Origin: DATAGZ01 sp036263455
Lineage (GTDB): Bacteria > Pseudomonadota > Alphaproteobacteria > Dongiales > Dongiaceae
Assembly: GCA_036263455.1 (NCBI GenBank)
Contig: DATAGZ010000001.1
Span: forward strand, 1 to 64,000
DNA: 64,000 bases
Reading direction: 5' to 3'
Both the position numbers and the translations under genes were made by a program. Below the pieces are notes generated by a model. The model was not told where the DNA came from. It made no database searches and saw only the letters and a program-made list of their open reading frames with translations. Position 1 is the stretch's first letter. Every line of letters starts with the position of its first letter. Shown piece by piece: positions 26,348 through 35,465 of this stretch.

Positions 26348-27714
26348 GCCGCGCCCTTCCGCTGGCAATCGGCCACCAGGGCGCGGAAATGATCGCCGCG
26401 CGCCTCGAAATTTGCATATCGGTCCCATGAGGCGCAGGCGGGCGAAAGCAGCACGACACCCTGGCCGGCGCGCTGGGCGTCGCGATGGGCACAGGCGAAC
26501 GCCTTGGCGAGATCGCCGCAGCGCTGGAACTCCACCTCGCCCTCAAGCGTGGCGGCGAAGGCTTCCTCCGCCTCGCCGAAAAGATACGCACGGCGGATGC
26601 GCGGGTAGAAGGACGCGAGACCCGCGAGCCCGCCCTCCTTGGCCCGGCCACCCACCAGCCAGTAGATATCGCTGTAGCAGGCGAGGGCCTTGCCGGCAGC
26701 ATCGGCGTTGGTCGCCTTGCTGTCGTTGACATAGGCGACGCCGCCAATCCTACCCACGATCTCCTGCCGGTGTGCCAGGCCCGGATAGGTCCGCATCGCT
26801 GCGATGATTGCTTCGCTTGCCAGCCCGGCCGCCGATGCGGCGGCATAGGATGCGGCGGCATTCTGGGCATTATGCGTGCCGGGCAGCGTGGCGATTTTCC
26901 CAATATCCGCCGCAAAGCCCGTCCGGTCATCGCGAAGAACGCTATCCTCGACCCATACTCCGCCTTGGACATGCCCGTGACCGGAAATCCCTATCAATGC
27001 GCGGCCCGCGCCGGCAAGTTCGGTGAGGAGCGTGCGCGTCGGCGCGTCATCTATGCCCACAATTCCCATGGAACCTTGGCCCTTTGGCCGAAGAATGCTC
27101 TTCTTGGCGGCGATATAGCCCTCCCAGCCGCCGTGACGGGCGAGATGATCGGAAGAGAGGTTCAGCAGAACGGCGATATCGCAAAGGGCGCTCGGCGTCA
27201 GTTCGAGCTGATAGGAGGAGAGTTCCAGCACATAGGTTCCGTCCCTGCCGAGGGGAAGAAGTGAAAGCGCGGCCTGGCCGAGATTGCCACCGATCTGGAC
27301 CGTGACCCCATTGCTGGCGAGCAGATGCGCAATCAAAGCGGTGACGGTTGATTTGCCGTTAGTGCCCGTGACGCCGATATAGCGTGCCTCGGGACAAGCG
27401 CGAAAGAGCAGCTCGATGTCGCTGAGGATCGGTATATCCGCCTGCCGTGCGGCGGCAACCACGGGATGAGGCTCGGGATACGTATGGGGAATGCCCGGCG
27501 ACAGAATCAGCGCTTCCACCTGCCGCCAGTTGCAATCGCGCAGATTGATCGCAGGCATTTCATGTCCGAGTTCAGCCCGCGCGGCGGGATTGTCGTCCCA
27601 CGCCCAGACGCGCGCGCCGCTTTCCTTAAGGGCAACCGAAGCGGCCCGGCCGGTGCGGCCCAGGCCGAGCACCGCATAGGTCTTTCCCTGGCAATGTGGA
27701 ATCCGTATCGTCAT
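26344..27714 (-). CDS. murD: UDP-N-acetylmuramoylalanine--D-glutamate ligase
   Basis: 456 residues, second Mur ligase. VLGLGRTGRAASVALKESG is the N-terminal nucleotide fold; VTGTNGKSTVTALIAHLL near residue 113 is the ATP loop; LNLSSDHLARHGGWEGYIAAK and YVNDSKATNADAAGKAL are the central and C-terminal motifs. It overlaps mraY by ATGA. Confidence 0.97.
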   Translation of the reverse strand: MTIRIPHCQGKTYAVLGLGRTGRAASVALKESGARVWAWDDNPAARAELGHEMPAINLRDCNWRQVEALILSPGIPHTYPEPHPVVAAARQADIPILSDIELLFRACPEARYIGVTGTNGKSTVTALIAHLLASNGVTVQIGGNLGQAALSLLPLGRDGTYVLELSSYQLELTPSALCDIAVLLNLSSDHLARHGGWEGYIAAKKSILRPKGQGSMGIVGIDDAPTRTLLTELAGAGRALIGISGHGHVQGGVWVEDSVLRDDRTGFAADIGKIATLPGTHNAQNAAASYAAASAAGLASEAIIAAMRTYPGLAHRQEIVGRIGGVAYVNDSKATNADAAGKALACYSDIYWLVGGRAKEGGLAGLASFYPRIRRAYLFGEAEEAFAATLEGEVEFQRCGDLAKAFACAHRDAQRAGQGVVLLSPACASWDRYANFEARGDHFRALVADCQRKGAA

Positions 27715-28799
27715 CTAAGTTTCAACGTCGCCAGGCCGAGCAGTGCCAGAAGCGCGGCGATGATCCAGAAGCGGATCACGACCGTGCTCTCCGCCCAGCC
27801 GAGTTTTTCGAAATGATGGTGAACCGGCGCCATGAGAAAAATGCGCCGGCCGGTGGCCTTGAAATAAAGGACCTGGACGATCACCGAGACCGTCTCAGCG
27901 ACGAACAGACCGCCAATGATGGCCAGCACCAGCTCGTGCTTGGTGGCAACCGAGATCGCCCCGAGTGCGCCCCCCATCGATAGCGACCCGGTATCTCCCA
28001 TGAAGATCAATGCAGGCGGCGCATTATACCACAGAAAGCCGAGTCCGGCCCCGCACAGGGCACCGCAGAGGACGGAAAGCTCACCCGTGCCGGCGACGAA
28101 ATGCAGCTGCAGGTAGTTGGCAAATACCGCATTTCCCACCAGGTAGGCGATAAAGCCGAAACAGGCGGCGGCGATCATCACCGGCACGATCGCGAGCCCG
28201 TCGAGCCCGTCGGTCAGGTTGACGGCGTTCGATGCACCCACGATCACGAACATGGCCAGAGGGAAGAACAGCCAGCCGAGATTAACCAGCACATCCTTGA
28301 AAAACGGAACGGCGAGATGATGGGCCAGGCCAGGCGCGGTCACCGTGCTCAGCGCCACCGCCGCGAGCAGCGCAATCATCAGCTGGGCAAGGAACTTAGC
28401 ACGGCTGGGCAGACCCCTAGGGTTCCGTTTGGTCAGCTTCAGATAATCATCGGCAAAGCCAATCGCCCCGTAGCCGATGGTGACGAGCAGAACGATCCAG
28501 ACGAAGCGGTTGCCGAGGTCCGCCCAGACCAGGGTGGAGACCGTGGACGAGAGCAGGATCATGAGCCCGCCCATCGTGGGAGTCCCTTTTTTTGTAAGAA
28601 GATGTGTCTGCGGACCATCGTCGCGGATTGGCTGCCCCTCGCGCTGCTTATGGCGGAGCTTGCGAATAATTCCGGGGCCGAACGCCCAGGTGAGTAGCAG
28701 CGCGGTAAGCATTGCCCCGCCGCTGCGAAAAGTCAGATAGCGGAAAAGGTTGAAGAGCGCGATATGCTCGGGGTTATGAGCCAGCAGGTTAAACAGCAT
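27711..28799 (-). CDS. mraY: Phospho-N-acetylmuramoyl-pentapeptide-transferase
   Basis: 362 residues, ten-helix membrane enzyme that makes lipid I. GTPTMGGLMILLSSTVSTLVW, the aspartate motif GAIGFADDYLKLTKRNP, SNAVNLTDGLDGLAI and FMGDTGSLSMGGALG, and the His loop RIFLMAPVHHHFEKLGW are all present. The start at 28799 overlaps murF by 11 nt and gives the usual N-terminus MLFNLL. Confidence 0.97.
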   Translation of the reverse strand: MLFNLLAHNPEHIALFNLFRYLTFRSGGAMLTALLLTWAFGPGIIRKLRHKQREGQPIRDDGPQTHLLTKKGTPTMGGLMILLSSTVSTLVWADLGNRFVWIVLLVTIGYGAIGFADDYLKLTKRNPRGLPSRAKFLAQLMIALLAAVALSTVTAPGLAHHLAVPFFKDVLVNLGWLFFPLAMFVIVGASNAVNLTDGLDGLAIVPVMIAAACFGFIAYLVGNAVFANYLQLHFVAGTGELSVLCGALCGAGLGFLWYNAPPALIFMGDTGSLSMGGALGAISVATKHELVLAIIGGLFVAETVSVIVQVLYFKATGRRIFLMAPVHHHFEKLGWAESTVVIRFWIIAALLALLGLATLKLR

Positions 28800-30171
28800 C
28801 GCCCAGCTCCTCGATGGTTTTTGCGAGCGGCGCCATGGCACTGCCAAGCGAACCCTTGACCAGCACCCAATCGCCGCCCTGCACCGCGGCGCGCACCGGC
28901 TCCGCAAGATCGACCGATTGCGCGCCGTAGGCGGCACGAATATTTTCGGGCAGGCGCCGCCAGAGATGCGCCATGTGGCTCCCGCACAGGAAGACCTTGT
29001 CGATACCAGCCGCACGAATATCCTCGGCAAGATCGGCATGCAGCGCGTCGGCTTGCACGCCCAGCTCGCGCATGTCGCCCAGTATCGCAATCCGGCGCTT
29101 TGCCTGCCAAGCATCTCCGAGAACTTGCAGGGCCGCGCGCATCGAGGCAGGGCTGGCATTATAGGATTCGTCGATCAGCACGATCTCTCCTTGCCCTCTG
29201 GCCAGGGGGATGTGGCGGCGACCGCCACGGCCCGGCAGCGCGGTGAATTGACCGAGCGCGTCCAGGGCACGTCTGCAATCGAAACCGAGCACCGCCACGG
29301 CGCCGATGACCGCCAACGCATTGCGGGCGAGATGCGCCCCATGGGCACGCATCGTGAAGCGATGATCGCGACCGTCCAGGCGGAAGCGGATTGCTTGGCC
29401 CGCTGGATCGGCGGCACAATCGAGTAACCGGATCGCGGCATGCTCGGCCGTGCCGAACAGTCGGATATCCGTGATGCCCGCGCGTTGCGCGCCTTCGACA
29501 AGAATAGCCAGGTGAGGATTATCCGCTGGCAGAATCGCGGCGCCACCTTCCATGCCGGCGAAGATCTCCGCTTTGGCGCGGGCGATCGCGGCGACCGAGT
29601 CAAAGAAGGCGAGGTGCGCCGCCGCGACTTCGGTGACAATCGCGACATGCGGCCTGACCAGACGGGAGAGCGGCGCGATCTCGCCGGCATGGTTCATGCC
29701 CAGTTCGAAAATGCCGAAGGCGCTTTGCTCGGGCATGCGCGCCAGCGAAAGGGGTGCGCCCCAATGATTGTTAAGATTGCCTGCGCTCGCATGGACGGAC
29801 CCGAAGGGCGTTAAAGCCAGACGCAACATTTCCTTCGTGCTGGTCTTGCCGACCGAGCCGGTGACAGCGACGATCGCAGCCTTGGTCCGTGTCCGGCTGG
29901 CGCGGCCTAATGCCTCTAGCGCCGCAAGCGTATCGGGCACGAGGATAAGAGGTCCCTCCCCTACACGGGTGGTGATCGCTCCGGCTGCTCCTTGCGCGAG
30001 CGCAGATTCCACGAAGTCCGCCCCGTCGAAATTCGGTCCCTTGAGCGCCACGAACAGATCGCCCTTTGCAATCGCGCGACTATCGATGGAGACACCAGAG
30101 GCGACGAACGTTCCCCTCGCCGTACCGCCCACGGCATGCGCAATCGCCTCGCTGGTCCAGAGCGCGCTCAT
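28789..30171 (-). CDS. murF: UDP-N-acetylmuramoyl-tripeptide--D-alanyl-D-alanine ligase
   Basis: 460 residues, last cytoplasmic Mur ligase. SGVSIDSRAIAKGDLFVALKG at the N-terminus, ATP loop VTGSVGKTSTKEMLRLAL near residue 107, FGIFELGMNHAGEI and LIDESYNASPASMRAAL, ILGDMRELG are the family motifs. The start at 30171 overlaps the murE stop by ATGA. Confidence 0.97.
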   Translation of the reverse strand: MSALWTSEAIAHAVGGTARGTFVASGVSIDSRAIAKGDLFVALKGPNFDGADFVESALAQGAAGAITTRVGEGPLILVPDTLAALEALGRASRTRTKAAIVAVTGSVGKTSTKEMLRLALTPFGSVHASAGNLNNHWGAPLSLARMPEQSAFGIFELGMNHAGEIAPLSRLVRPHVAIVTEVAAAHLAFFDSVAAIARAKAEIFAGMEGGAAILPADNPHLAILVEGAQRAGITDIRLFGTAEHAAIRLLDCAADPAGQAIRFRLDGRDHRFTMRAHGAHLARNALAVIGAVAVLGFDCRRALDALGQFTALPGRGGRRHIPLARGQGEIVLIDESYNASPASMRAALQVLGDAWQAKRRIAILGDMRELGVQADALHADLAEDIRAAGIDKVFLCGSHMAHLWRRLPENIRAAYGAQSVDLAEPVRAAVQGGDWVLVKGSLGSAMAPLAKTIEELGDAV

Positions 30172-31631
30172 GCCGCCACCTCCGCACCCGCGAGCAGGTG
30201 GCGCGCCACCGCGGCATCGTCGAACGGCAAGACCGTCTTGCCGACGATCTGCCCGGTTTCGTGACCTTTTCCGGCGATCACCAGGGTATCGGCTTCGTCG
30301 AGCGCGGCAATGGCCGCCGCGATCGCCTGGGCGCGATCCCCTATTTCCGTGGCATCCGGACAGCCGCGCAAAATCTCGGCGCGGATCGCGGCGGGATCCT
30401 CGCTGCGCGGGTTGTCGTCGGTAACGATCACCCGGTCGGCGAGGCGGCCGGCAATCTCGCCCATTAGGGGACGCTTCGCGCGGTCGCGGTCGCCGCCGCA
30501 CCCAAAGACCACCCACACTTTTCCGGCCGTGGCGGCGCGCACCGCCCTCAGCACGATATCGAGCCCGGCGGGCTTGTGGGCATAATCGACATATACCAAT
30601 CCGCCACGCGCCGTCCGCCCGATGGATTCGAGGCGGCCCGGCACCGGACGCAGGCGCGGAATAAAGCCGAACAGGCGGCCGGGCATTTCCCCACATCCAA
30701 TGACAATGCCCAGCGCCACCAGCAGATTGTCCGCCTGGAAAGATCCGAGGACAGGAAACATTACGCGCTGCTTTTCGCCGAACATGACCAGATCGATTTC
30801 CTGCCCTTCGGGTGTCGCGCGCGCGGCCTCGATCCGGATGTCCCCGGCTGCCCGTCCGGTGGTGATGGCATGCAGGCCGCGCGCGTGCGCAACTTCTCGC
30901 AACGCGGCCGCGTAAGAACTATCGGTGTTGATGATTGCCGCGGCACCGGTCGGCAGTAACGTGTCAAACAGGCGGCGCTTCGCCAGGAAATATTGTTCCT
31001 CCGTGCCATGATAATCGAGATGGTCATGGCTGAGATTGGTGAAGGCGCCTGCGCTCAGATGAACACCGTCGAGACGATGCTGGTCCAATCCATGGCTCGA
31101 GGCTTCGAGCGCCACGAACTCGATGCCTTTCGAGGCCAGGTCCGCGAGTTGGCGATGGAGCACGACGGGGTCCGGCGTGGTCAGGGCGCCATACTCCTGC
31201 GCCTCCGCCGTGACGATGCCGAGCGTTCCGATGCTGGCCGCGGGCCGCTGCGTTGCCTGCCACAATTGCCGGGTAAACGAAGCGACCGATGTCTTGCCGC
31301 TCGTCCCGGTCACCGCGGCGATGACCGCCGGCTGGCTGCGAAACAGGCGTGCGGCGATAAGAGCCAGGGCGCGGCGGACATTATCGGTCTCGAGTACTGT
31401 TCTCGCGCCAATCTCTTCGGGAAGCACCGTGCCCCGCCTCACCAGAAAGGCTCCCGCGCCCCGCGCCGCGGCACTGCTCAGATATTTGCCGCCATCATCG
31501 GCATGACCGGGTATAGCAGCAAAAATCATCTTCGGGCCAACGTCACGCGAGTCGCTGGTGATCGCGATGATGTGCTGGAGCGCTGCCCCGCGCACGGTGA
31601 TGTCCGTTCCCGCCACCAGATCATTCAGCAT
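30168..31631 (-). CDS. murE: UDP-N-acetylmuramoyl-tripeptide synthetase (meso-DAP type)
   Basis: 487 residues. It adds meso-diaminopimelate to UDP-MurNAc-L-Ala-D-Glu. ITSDSRDVGPKMIFAAIPG, ATP loop VTGTSGKTSVASFTRQLW near residue 106, and VALEASSHGLDQHRL are typical. The amino-acid selectivity motif reads TDDNPRSEDP, the DNPR form of diaminopimelate-adding enzymes. The start at 31631 overlaps ftsI by 11 nt. Confidence 0.97.
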   Translation of the reverse strand: MLNDLVAGTDITVRGAALQHIIAITSDSRDVGPKMIFAAIPGHADDGGKYLSSAAARGAGAFLVRRGTVLPEEIGARTVLETDNVRRALALIAARLFRSQPAVIAAVTGTSGKTSVASFTRQLWQATQRPAASIGTLGIVTAEAQEYGALTTPDPVVLHRQLADLASKGIEFVALEASSHGLDQHRLDGVHLSAGAFTNLSHDHLDYHGTEEQYFLAKRRLFDTLLPTGAAAIINTDSSYAAALREVAHARGLHAITTGRAAGDIRIEAARATPEGQEIDLVMFGEKQRVMFPVLGSFQADNLLVALGIVIGCGEMPGRLFGFIPRLRPVPGRLESIGRTARGGLVYVDYAHKPAGLDIVLRAVRAATAGKVWVVFGCGGDRDRAKRPLMGEIAGRLADRVIVTDDNPRSEDPAAIRAEILRGCPDATEIGDRAQAIAAAIAALDEADTLVIAGKGHETGQIVGKTVLPFDDAAVARHLLAGAEVAA

Positions 31632-33417
31632 CAATGGGCACCTCAGACTTAATAGGGGCAGCCTTTGTGGCGGAATTCCGGCTTTTCGACGCGGCAGAAT
31701 CATAATCGGCGATGCCCACCGCCAAGGGATTGTTGTTTTCAACCGCCGTTTGGGGGATAGGCGTCAGGCCATAGAGCGGCGCCATGCGCGCCACGATGTT
31801 CCCAATGGCAGGCGCGGCAACCCAGCCAGCGGTCGCATAGCCATGGGATTGCGCGTTTGGCTTGGGTTCATCGACCATCATCCAGACGAGATAGCGCGGC
31901 GCGGAGACGGGGAAAATGCCCGTGAACGAGGCCAGGCGTGAATTGGTGTCATAGGATTTTCCGCGCTGTTTGTCGGCTGTCCCGGTCTTGCCCCCGACCA
32001 GATAACCTGGCACGTCGGCTTTCTTGCCGGTACCAAGTTGGACGACGAGCCGCATGAGTTCCCGCATGTATTGCGATGTCGCCACCGAAACCACGCGTCC
32101 TGCCGGGGGAAGCTCGCCAGCCTCGCGCTTGACGATGGTCGGCGTATGCCAGATGCCGTCGTTGGCGATGGCCGCGACCGCCGCGACCAGCTGGATGGGG
32201 CTCACCGATATGCCGTGGCCATAGGCAATCGTCATGGTGCTGATCCGTCGCCAGTCTTTGAGGGCGGGGTGGAGAGGCTTGCCTACTTCCGGCAGCTCGA
32301 CGGGTGACGGCGTCAGCAGACCAAAGCGCTGGAGGTAATATTGCTGGCGCTCGGTGCCGAACTTGTCAGCCATCTTGGCCGAGCCGATGTTCGAGGAATA
32401 GGTAAAAATTTCCGGGATGCTGAGCGGGCGATGCTTGCCGTGATAATCGTCGATGGTGAAGCCGCCGATTTTAATGGGGCTCGTCGCGTCATAGACGTCA
32501 TGGATATGCGCAACCCCACTGTCGAGCGCAATTGCCGTATTGAAGATTTTGAAGGTCGAACCCATTTCGTAGACGCCCAGCGTGGCACGGTTGAACCGCT
32601 GGTCTTCGCTGGCGCTGCCCGGCACCGCCGGATCGAAATCGGGTAAGGAGACCAGCGCAAGCACTTCGGCCGTGCGAAGATCCATGACGATGCCCGCCCC
32701 GCCCACCGCGTCGAAATCGGCGATGGCCTTGGCCAATTCCTCGTGGACGATATGCTGAAGGCGAAGATCGACGGAGAGCTGCAGCGGCTTATTTCCCTCG
32801 GTCAACAAGCCGTCGAAAGACTTTTCGGCACCCGCCAGCCCATGACTGTCGATATCGACGAAACCGGCCAGGTGGGCGGTGAGATTGCCCTGCGGGTAAA
32901 GGCGCTTGGTCTCGCGCTGGAAATAGAGGCCAGGAATCCCAAGATGATTGACGGCCTGCTCTTCCTTGGGCGTGAGATCCCGCTTCAGCCAGGCGAAATT
33001 CTTGTCGCCGACCAAGCGGCTTTCGAGAATGCTGGGATTGAGGTCGGGAAACAGCGCCGCCAGCTGCCGCGCCACATCCTTGGGATCGCTTATCTGCCTG
33101 GGATTGGCGTAAAGCGAAGCAATCGACAGGCTGGTGGCAAGCATGATGCCGTTGCGATCGACGATGTCGGCGCGCGCCAACAAGGGGTGATTGGGATTGC
33201 GCGTGATGCTCGCATTGGCTTCGGGCGGCGTCAGGGTCACCCAGGCCAGCCGCACCGCGATGGTGAGAAAGGCCGCGGTGAACAGAGCGGCGCCGAAAAA
33301 CAGCCGGTTATGCGCCGTCTCCAAGGCATGCTTGATCGGTCCCTGTGGCAGCGGCATGAGAGCGCCCGGATTAATCGCTGGCAAGGCACGCATCGGAGGG
33401 GCTAGGCGCTTCCTCAT
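31621..33417 (-). CDS. ftsI: Peptidoglycan D,D-transpeptidase FtsI (PBP3)
   Basis: 598 residues: cytoplasmic tail, one membrane helix at about 38-57, a PBP dimer domain and the septal transpeptidase domain. The penicillin-binding motifs are GSTFKIF (SxxK, active serine near residue 285), SSNIGSAKMA (SxN) and VGGKTGTADKQ (KTG). It works with FtsW in the periplasm. It overlaps ftsL by ATGA. Confidence 0.97.
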   Translation of the reverse strand: MRKRLAPPMRALPAINPGALMPLPQGPIKHALETAHNRLFFGAALFTAAFLTIAVRLAWVTLTPPEANASITRNPNHPLLARADIVDRNGIMLATSLSIASLYANPRQISDPKDVARQLAALFPDLNPSILESRLVGDKNFAWLKRDLTPKEEQAVNHLGIPGLYFQRETKRLYPQGNLTAHLAGFVDIDSHGLAGAEKSFDGLLTEGNKPLQLSVDLRLQHIVHEELAKAIADFDAVGGAGIVMDLRTAEVLALVSLPDFDPAVPGSASEDQRFNRATLGVYEMGSTFKIFNTAIALDSGVAHIHDVYDATSPIKIGGFTIDDYHGKHRPLSIPEIFTYSSNIGSAKMADKFGTERQQYYLQRFGLLTPSPVELPEVGKPLHPALKDWRRISTMTIAYGHGISVSPIQLVAAVAAIANDGIWHTPTIVKREAGELPPAGRVVSVATSQYMRELMRLVVQLGTGKKADVPGYLVGGKTGTADKQRGKSYDTNSRLASFTGIFPVSAPRYLVWMMVDEPKPNAQSHGYATAGWVAAPAIGNIVARMAPLYGLTPIPQTAVENNNPLAVGIADYDSAASKSRNSATKAAPIKSEVPIDAE

Positions 33418-33845
33418 GGATGCTGGCCTATTTTAGATAATATTTCCTGGAGTTGCAGCGACTGCACATTGCCACTTTGCGTATCGGCCGGCTGGCCTCC
33501 GAGAAGCGGCAAGGAAAGCTGGCCGCCACCGCCGGTGGCATTGGTGCCCAGGCTCGGCGCGACGCTCGCGGCACGCTCCGGCAGCCGGGCAACCTCACCG
33601 ATTTGCGCAGCCGTCACAGGGACAAGATCGGTATTGCGGCGCACCAGTTGCGCGAGACGTTCGGGATCGTTCAGATATGACCATTCCGCTTCCATCACAT
33701 GGATATTGTCGAGGCGTTCGGCGAGCTGGCGGCGGAGGGATTTCAGCTGCTTCTCCTGTGCCTGAACCGAATATTTCATCTGGAACAAGCCAACGCCCAT
33801 GAAGGCGAGGACGATCAGCCAAACCACGGAGCTCAGGCGGATCAT
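33414..33845 (-). CDS. ftsL: Cell division protein FtsL
   Basis: 143 residues. One N-terminal membrane helix (residues about 5-20), then a coiled coil EKQLKSLRRQLAERLDNIHV leading into the FtsL motif MEAEWSYLNDPERLAQLVRR, and a Gly/Ser/Gln-rich periplasmic tail that is longer than in E. coli. It connects FtsQ and FtsB to FtsW-FtsI. Identified by motif and by position between rsmH and ftsI. Confidence 0.93.
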   Translation of the reverse strand: MIRLSSVVWLIVLAFMGVGLFQMKYSVQAQEKQLKSLRRQLAERLDNIHVMEAEWSYLNDPERLAQLVRRNTDLVPVTAAQIGEVARLPERAASVAPSLGTNATGGGGQLSLPLLGGQPADTQSGNVQSLQLQEILSKIGQHP

Positions 33846-34768
33846 GCGGCCAGCGCCTTCTGACCCCAGCGCAACCGCGCCGAACGCGCGCGCGGATTAC
33901 GGGCAATTTCTGACGCGCCTGGGACGATGCTGCGCGATGCAACGCGTTCAAACAAGGGAACGGTCTTGATCTCGGGGGGAAGATGGCGGGACGGACGCGC
34001 GCGCGCGGGACCGTGGGCGCGAAAAAAATGTTTGACGCGTCGATCTTCGAGCGAATGAAACGTGACGATCGCCAGCCGACCCCCGGGCGCAAGAAGACCG
34101 CCCGCCTGTTCCAGCGCGCGGTCGATCTCGCCCAGTTCGTCATTGACGGCGATCCGCAAAGCCTGAAAGGTCCGGGTCGCAGGGTCGATATGATGTTCCG
34201 CGCTGGGTCCGATCACGCGACGCACGAGCTCGGCCAGCTCTCCAGTCCTGCGCAACGGCGACGTCGTGCGCGCGGCCACAATCGCGCGCGCGATAGCGCG
34301 GGCACGTCGTTCCTCGCCAAAACCGAAGAGGAGTTTCGCGAGCTCACTCTCGCTTTTTGTATTGACGATGTCGGCCGCGCTTGGCCCTGCTTTTTCCATG
34401 CGCATGTCGAGCGGGCCGTCATGGCGAAAAGAGAAGCCACGCTCGGCCTCGTCGATCTGGAATGAAGATACGCCAAGATCGAGCACGATACCCTCGACCT
34501 TTTGGATATGTCGCGCGCCTAGCAATGCCGCCATGTCACCAAAGCGCCCCGGAATGAGCGTGAGCCGCTCGCCATATTTTTTCTGGATGGCCTCGCCGCG
34601 CGCGATCGCATCGGGATCGCGGTCGATGGCGATGACCCAGCAGCGCGCGGCACGGAGAAGGGCTTCGCTATAGCCGCCACTGCCAAACGTCCCGTCCACA
34701 TAGGTCGCGCCATCCCGGGGTGCGAGCACCGCGATGACCTCTTCGCACAGGACGGGAATATGACTCAT
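33842..34768 (-). CDS. rsmH: 16S rRNA (cytosine(1402)-N(4))-methyltransferase
   Basis: 308 residues. HIPVLCEEVIAVLAPRDGATYVDGTFGSGGYSEALL (about residues 3-38) holds the SAM site; IVLDLGVSSFQIDEAERGFSF, ALRIAVNDELGEIDRAL and LAIVTFHSLEDRRVKHFF are diagnostic. It methylates C1402 in the ribosomal P site. ATGA overlaps with both mraZ and ftsL. Confidence 0.97.
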   Translation of the reverse strand: MSHIPVLCEEVIAVLAPRDGATYVDGTFGSGGYSEALLRAARCWVIAIDRDPDAIARGEAIQKKYGERLTLIPGRFGDMAALLGARHIQKVEGIVLDLGVSSFQIDEAERGFSFRHDGPLDMRMEKAGPSAADIVNTKSESELAKLLFGFGEERRARAIARAIVAARTTSPLRRTGELAELVRRVIGPSAEHHIDPATRTFQALRIAVNDELGEIDRALEQAGGLLAPGGRLAIVTFHSLEDRRVKHFFRAHGPARARPSRHLPPEIKTVPLFERVASRSIVPGASEIARNPRARSARLRWGQKALAA

Positions 34769-35220
34769 TCCGCGGCACCTTGTCGCAGTGTCAGCCCCTG
34801 TTCACGGGCGCGGTTGCGCGCTTGCTTTTTATGGTCTTCCCATCGCCCAGGTTCCCAAATTTCAAAACGCGGCCCCAAGCCTACAAAGGCGACGGCCTCA
34901 TCGATGCCGGCATGCTGGCGCAAGCTCTCCGGAAGGATAATCCTTCCCTCGCTATCGAAGGCGAGCTGGTGCGCGTCGGCAAAAAGCGTGGCGGCAAGAT
35001 CGTCCTGTTCGTCGGAAAAGAGGTCGATCCGCGCGATCCGGTCGCTTAAACCCTGGATCCAGTCGAGACCCGCGCATTGGATCGATTGATGGCGAAACGC
35101 CGGAAAAGCGGCAATGCCTTGGAATCCTTGAAGATTGAGAGCGCTGCGGAAAGAGGCGGGGACGGAGATGCGGCCCTTGCGATCGATCCGATTGAGAAAC
35201 GTTCCGAGAAATAAGGCCAT
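34765..35220 (-). CDS. mraZ: Transcriptional regulator MraZ
   Basis: 151 residues, two AbrB-like halves. GTFLNRIDRKGRISVPASFR at the N-terminus and AFDSEGRIILPESLRQHAG in the middle are the two DxxGR DNA-binding repeats. MraZ forms an octamer-like ring and represses its own dcw operon. The start at 35220 is chosen because three TGGGA boxes lie 22-46 nt upstream and would be inside the longer version. Confidence 0.95.
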   Translation of the reverse strand: MALFLGTFLNRIDRKGRISVPASFRSALNLQGFQGIAAFPAFRHQSIQCAGLDWIQGLSDRIARIDLFSDEQDDLAATLFADAHQLAFDSEGRIILPESLRQHAGIDEAVAFVGLGPRFEIWEPGRWEDHKKQARNRAREQGLTLRQGAAE

Positions 35221-35241
35221 GCACCCAATCCCTTCATGTAT

Positions 35242-35266
35242 TGGGATATCATGGGATATCATGGGA
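35242..35266. promoter_or_regulatory. Three MraZ-binding boxes (operator of the dcw cluster)
   Basis: Read on the plus strand: TGGGA at 35242-35246, 35252-35256 and 35262-35266, a strict 10-bp period with ATATCA-type spacers. This is the known arrangement of MraZ sites (TGGGN direct repeats spaced by 5 nt) and lies directly before mraZ. A TTGACT on the minus strand overlaps its far end and could be the -35 element. Confidence 0.85.
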
Positions 35267-35465
35267 AGTCAATCGAAAAATATGCTAAGTATATGGAAAA
35301 TAGAGAAATTTTCCCGACCATCTCGCTAAAAACAACAATTCATATATTGCAAAGAGTTAGGACAAGTATCTCAGATTTCCCTGAGCTTTTCCCGCTATAC
35401 TGGATAAAATTGACCGGGTACCTCCCCTGTGATTGAATGCCCGGCTTGCGAATCGCGGGAGAGGT

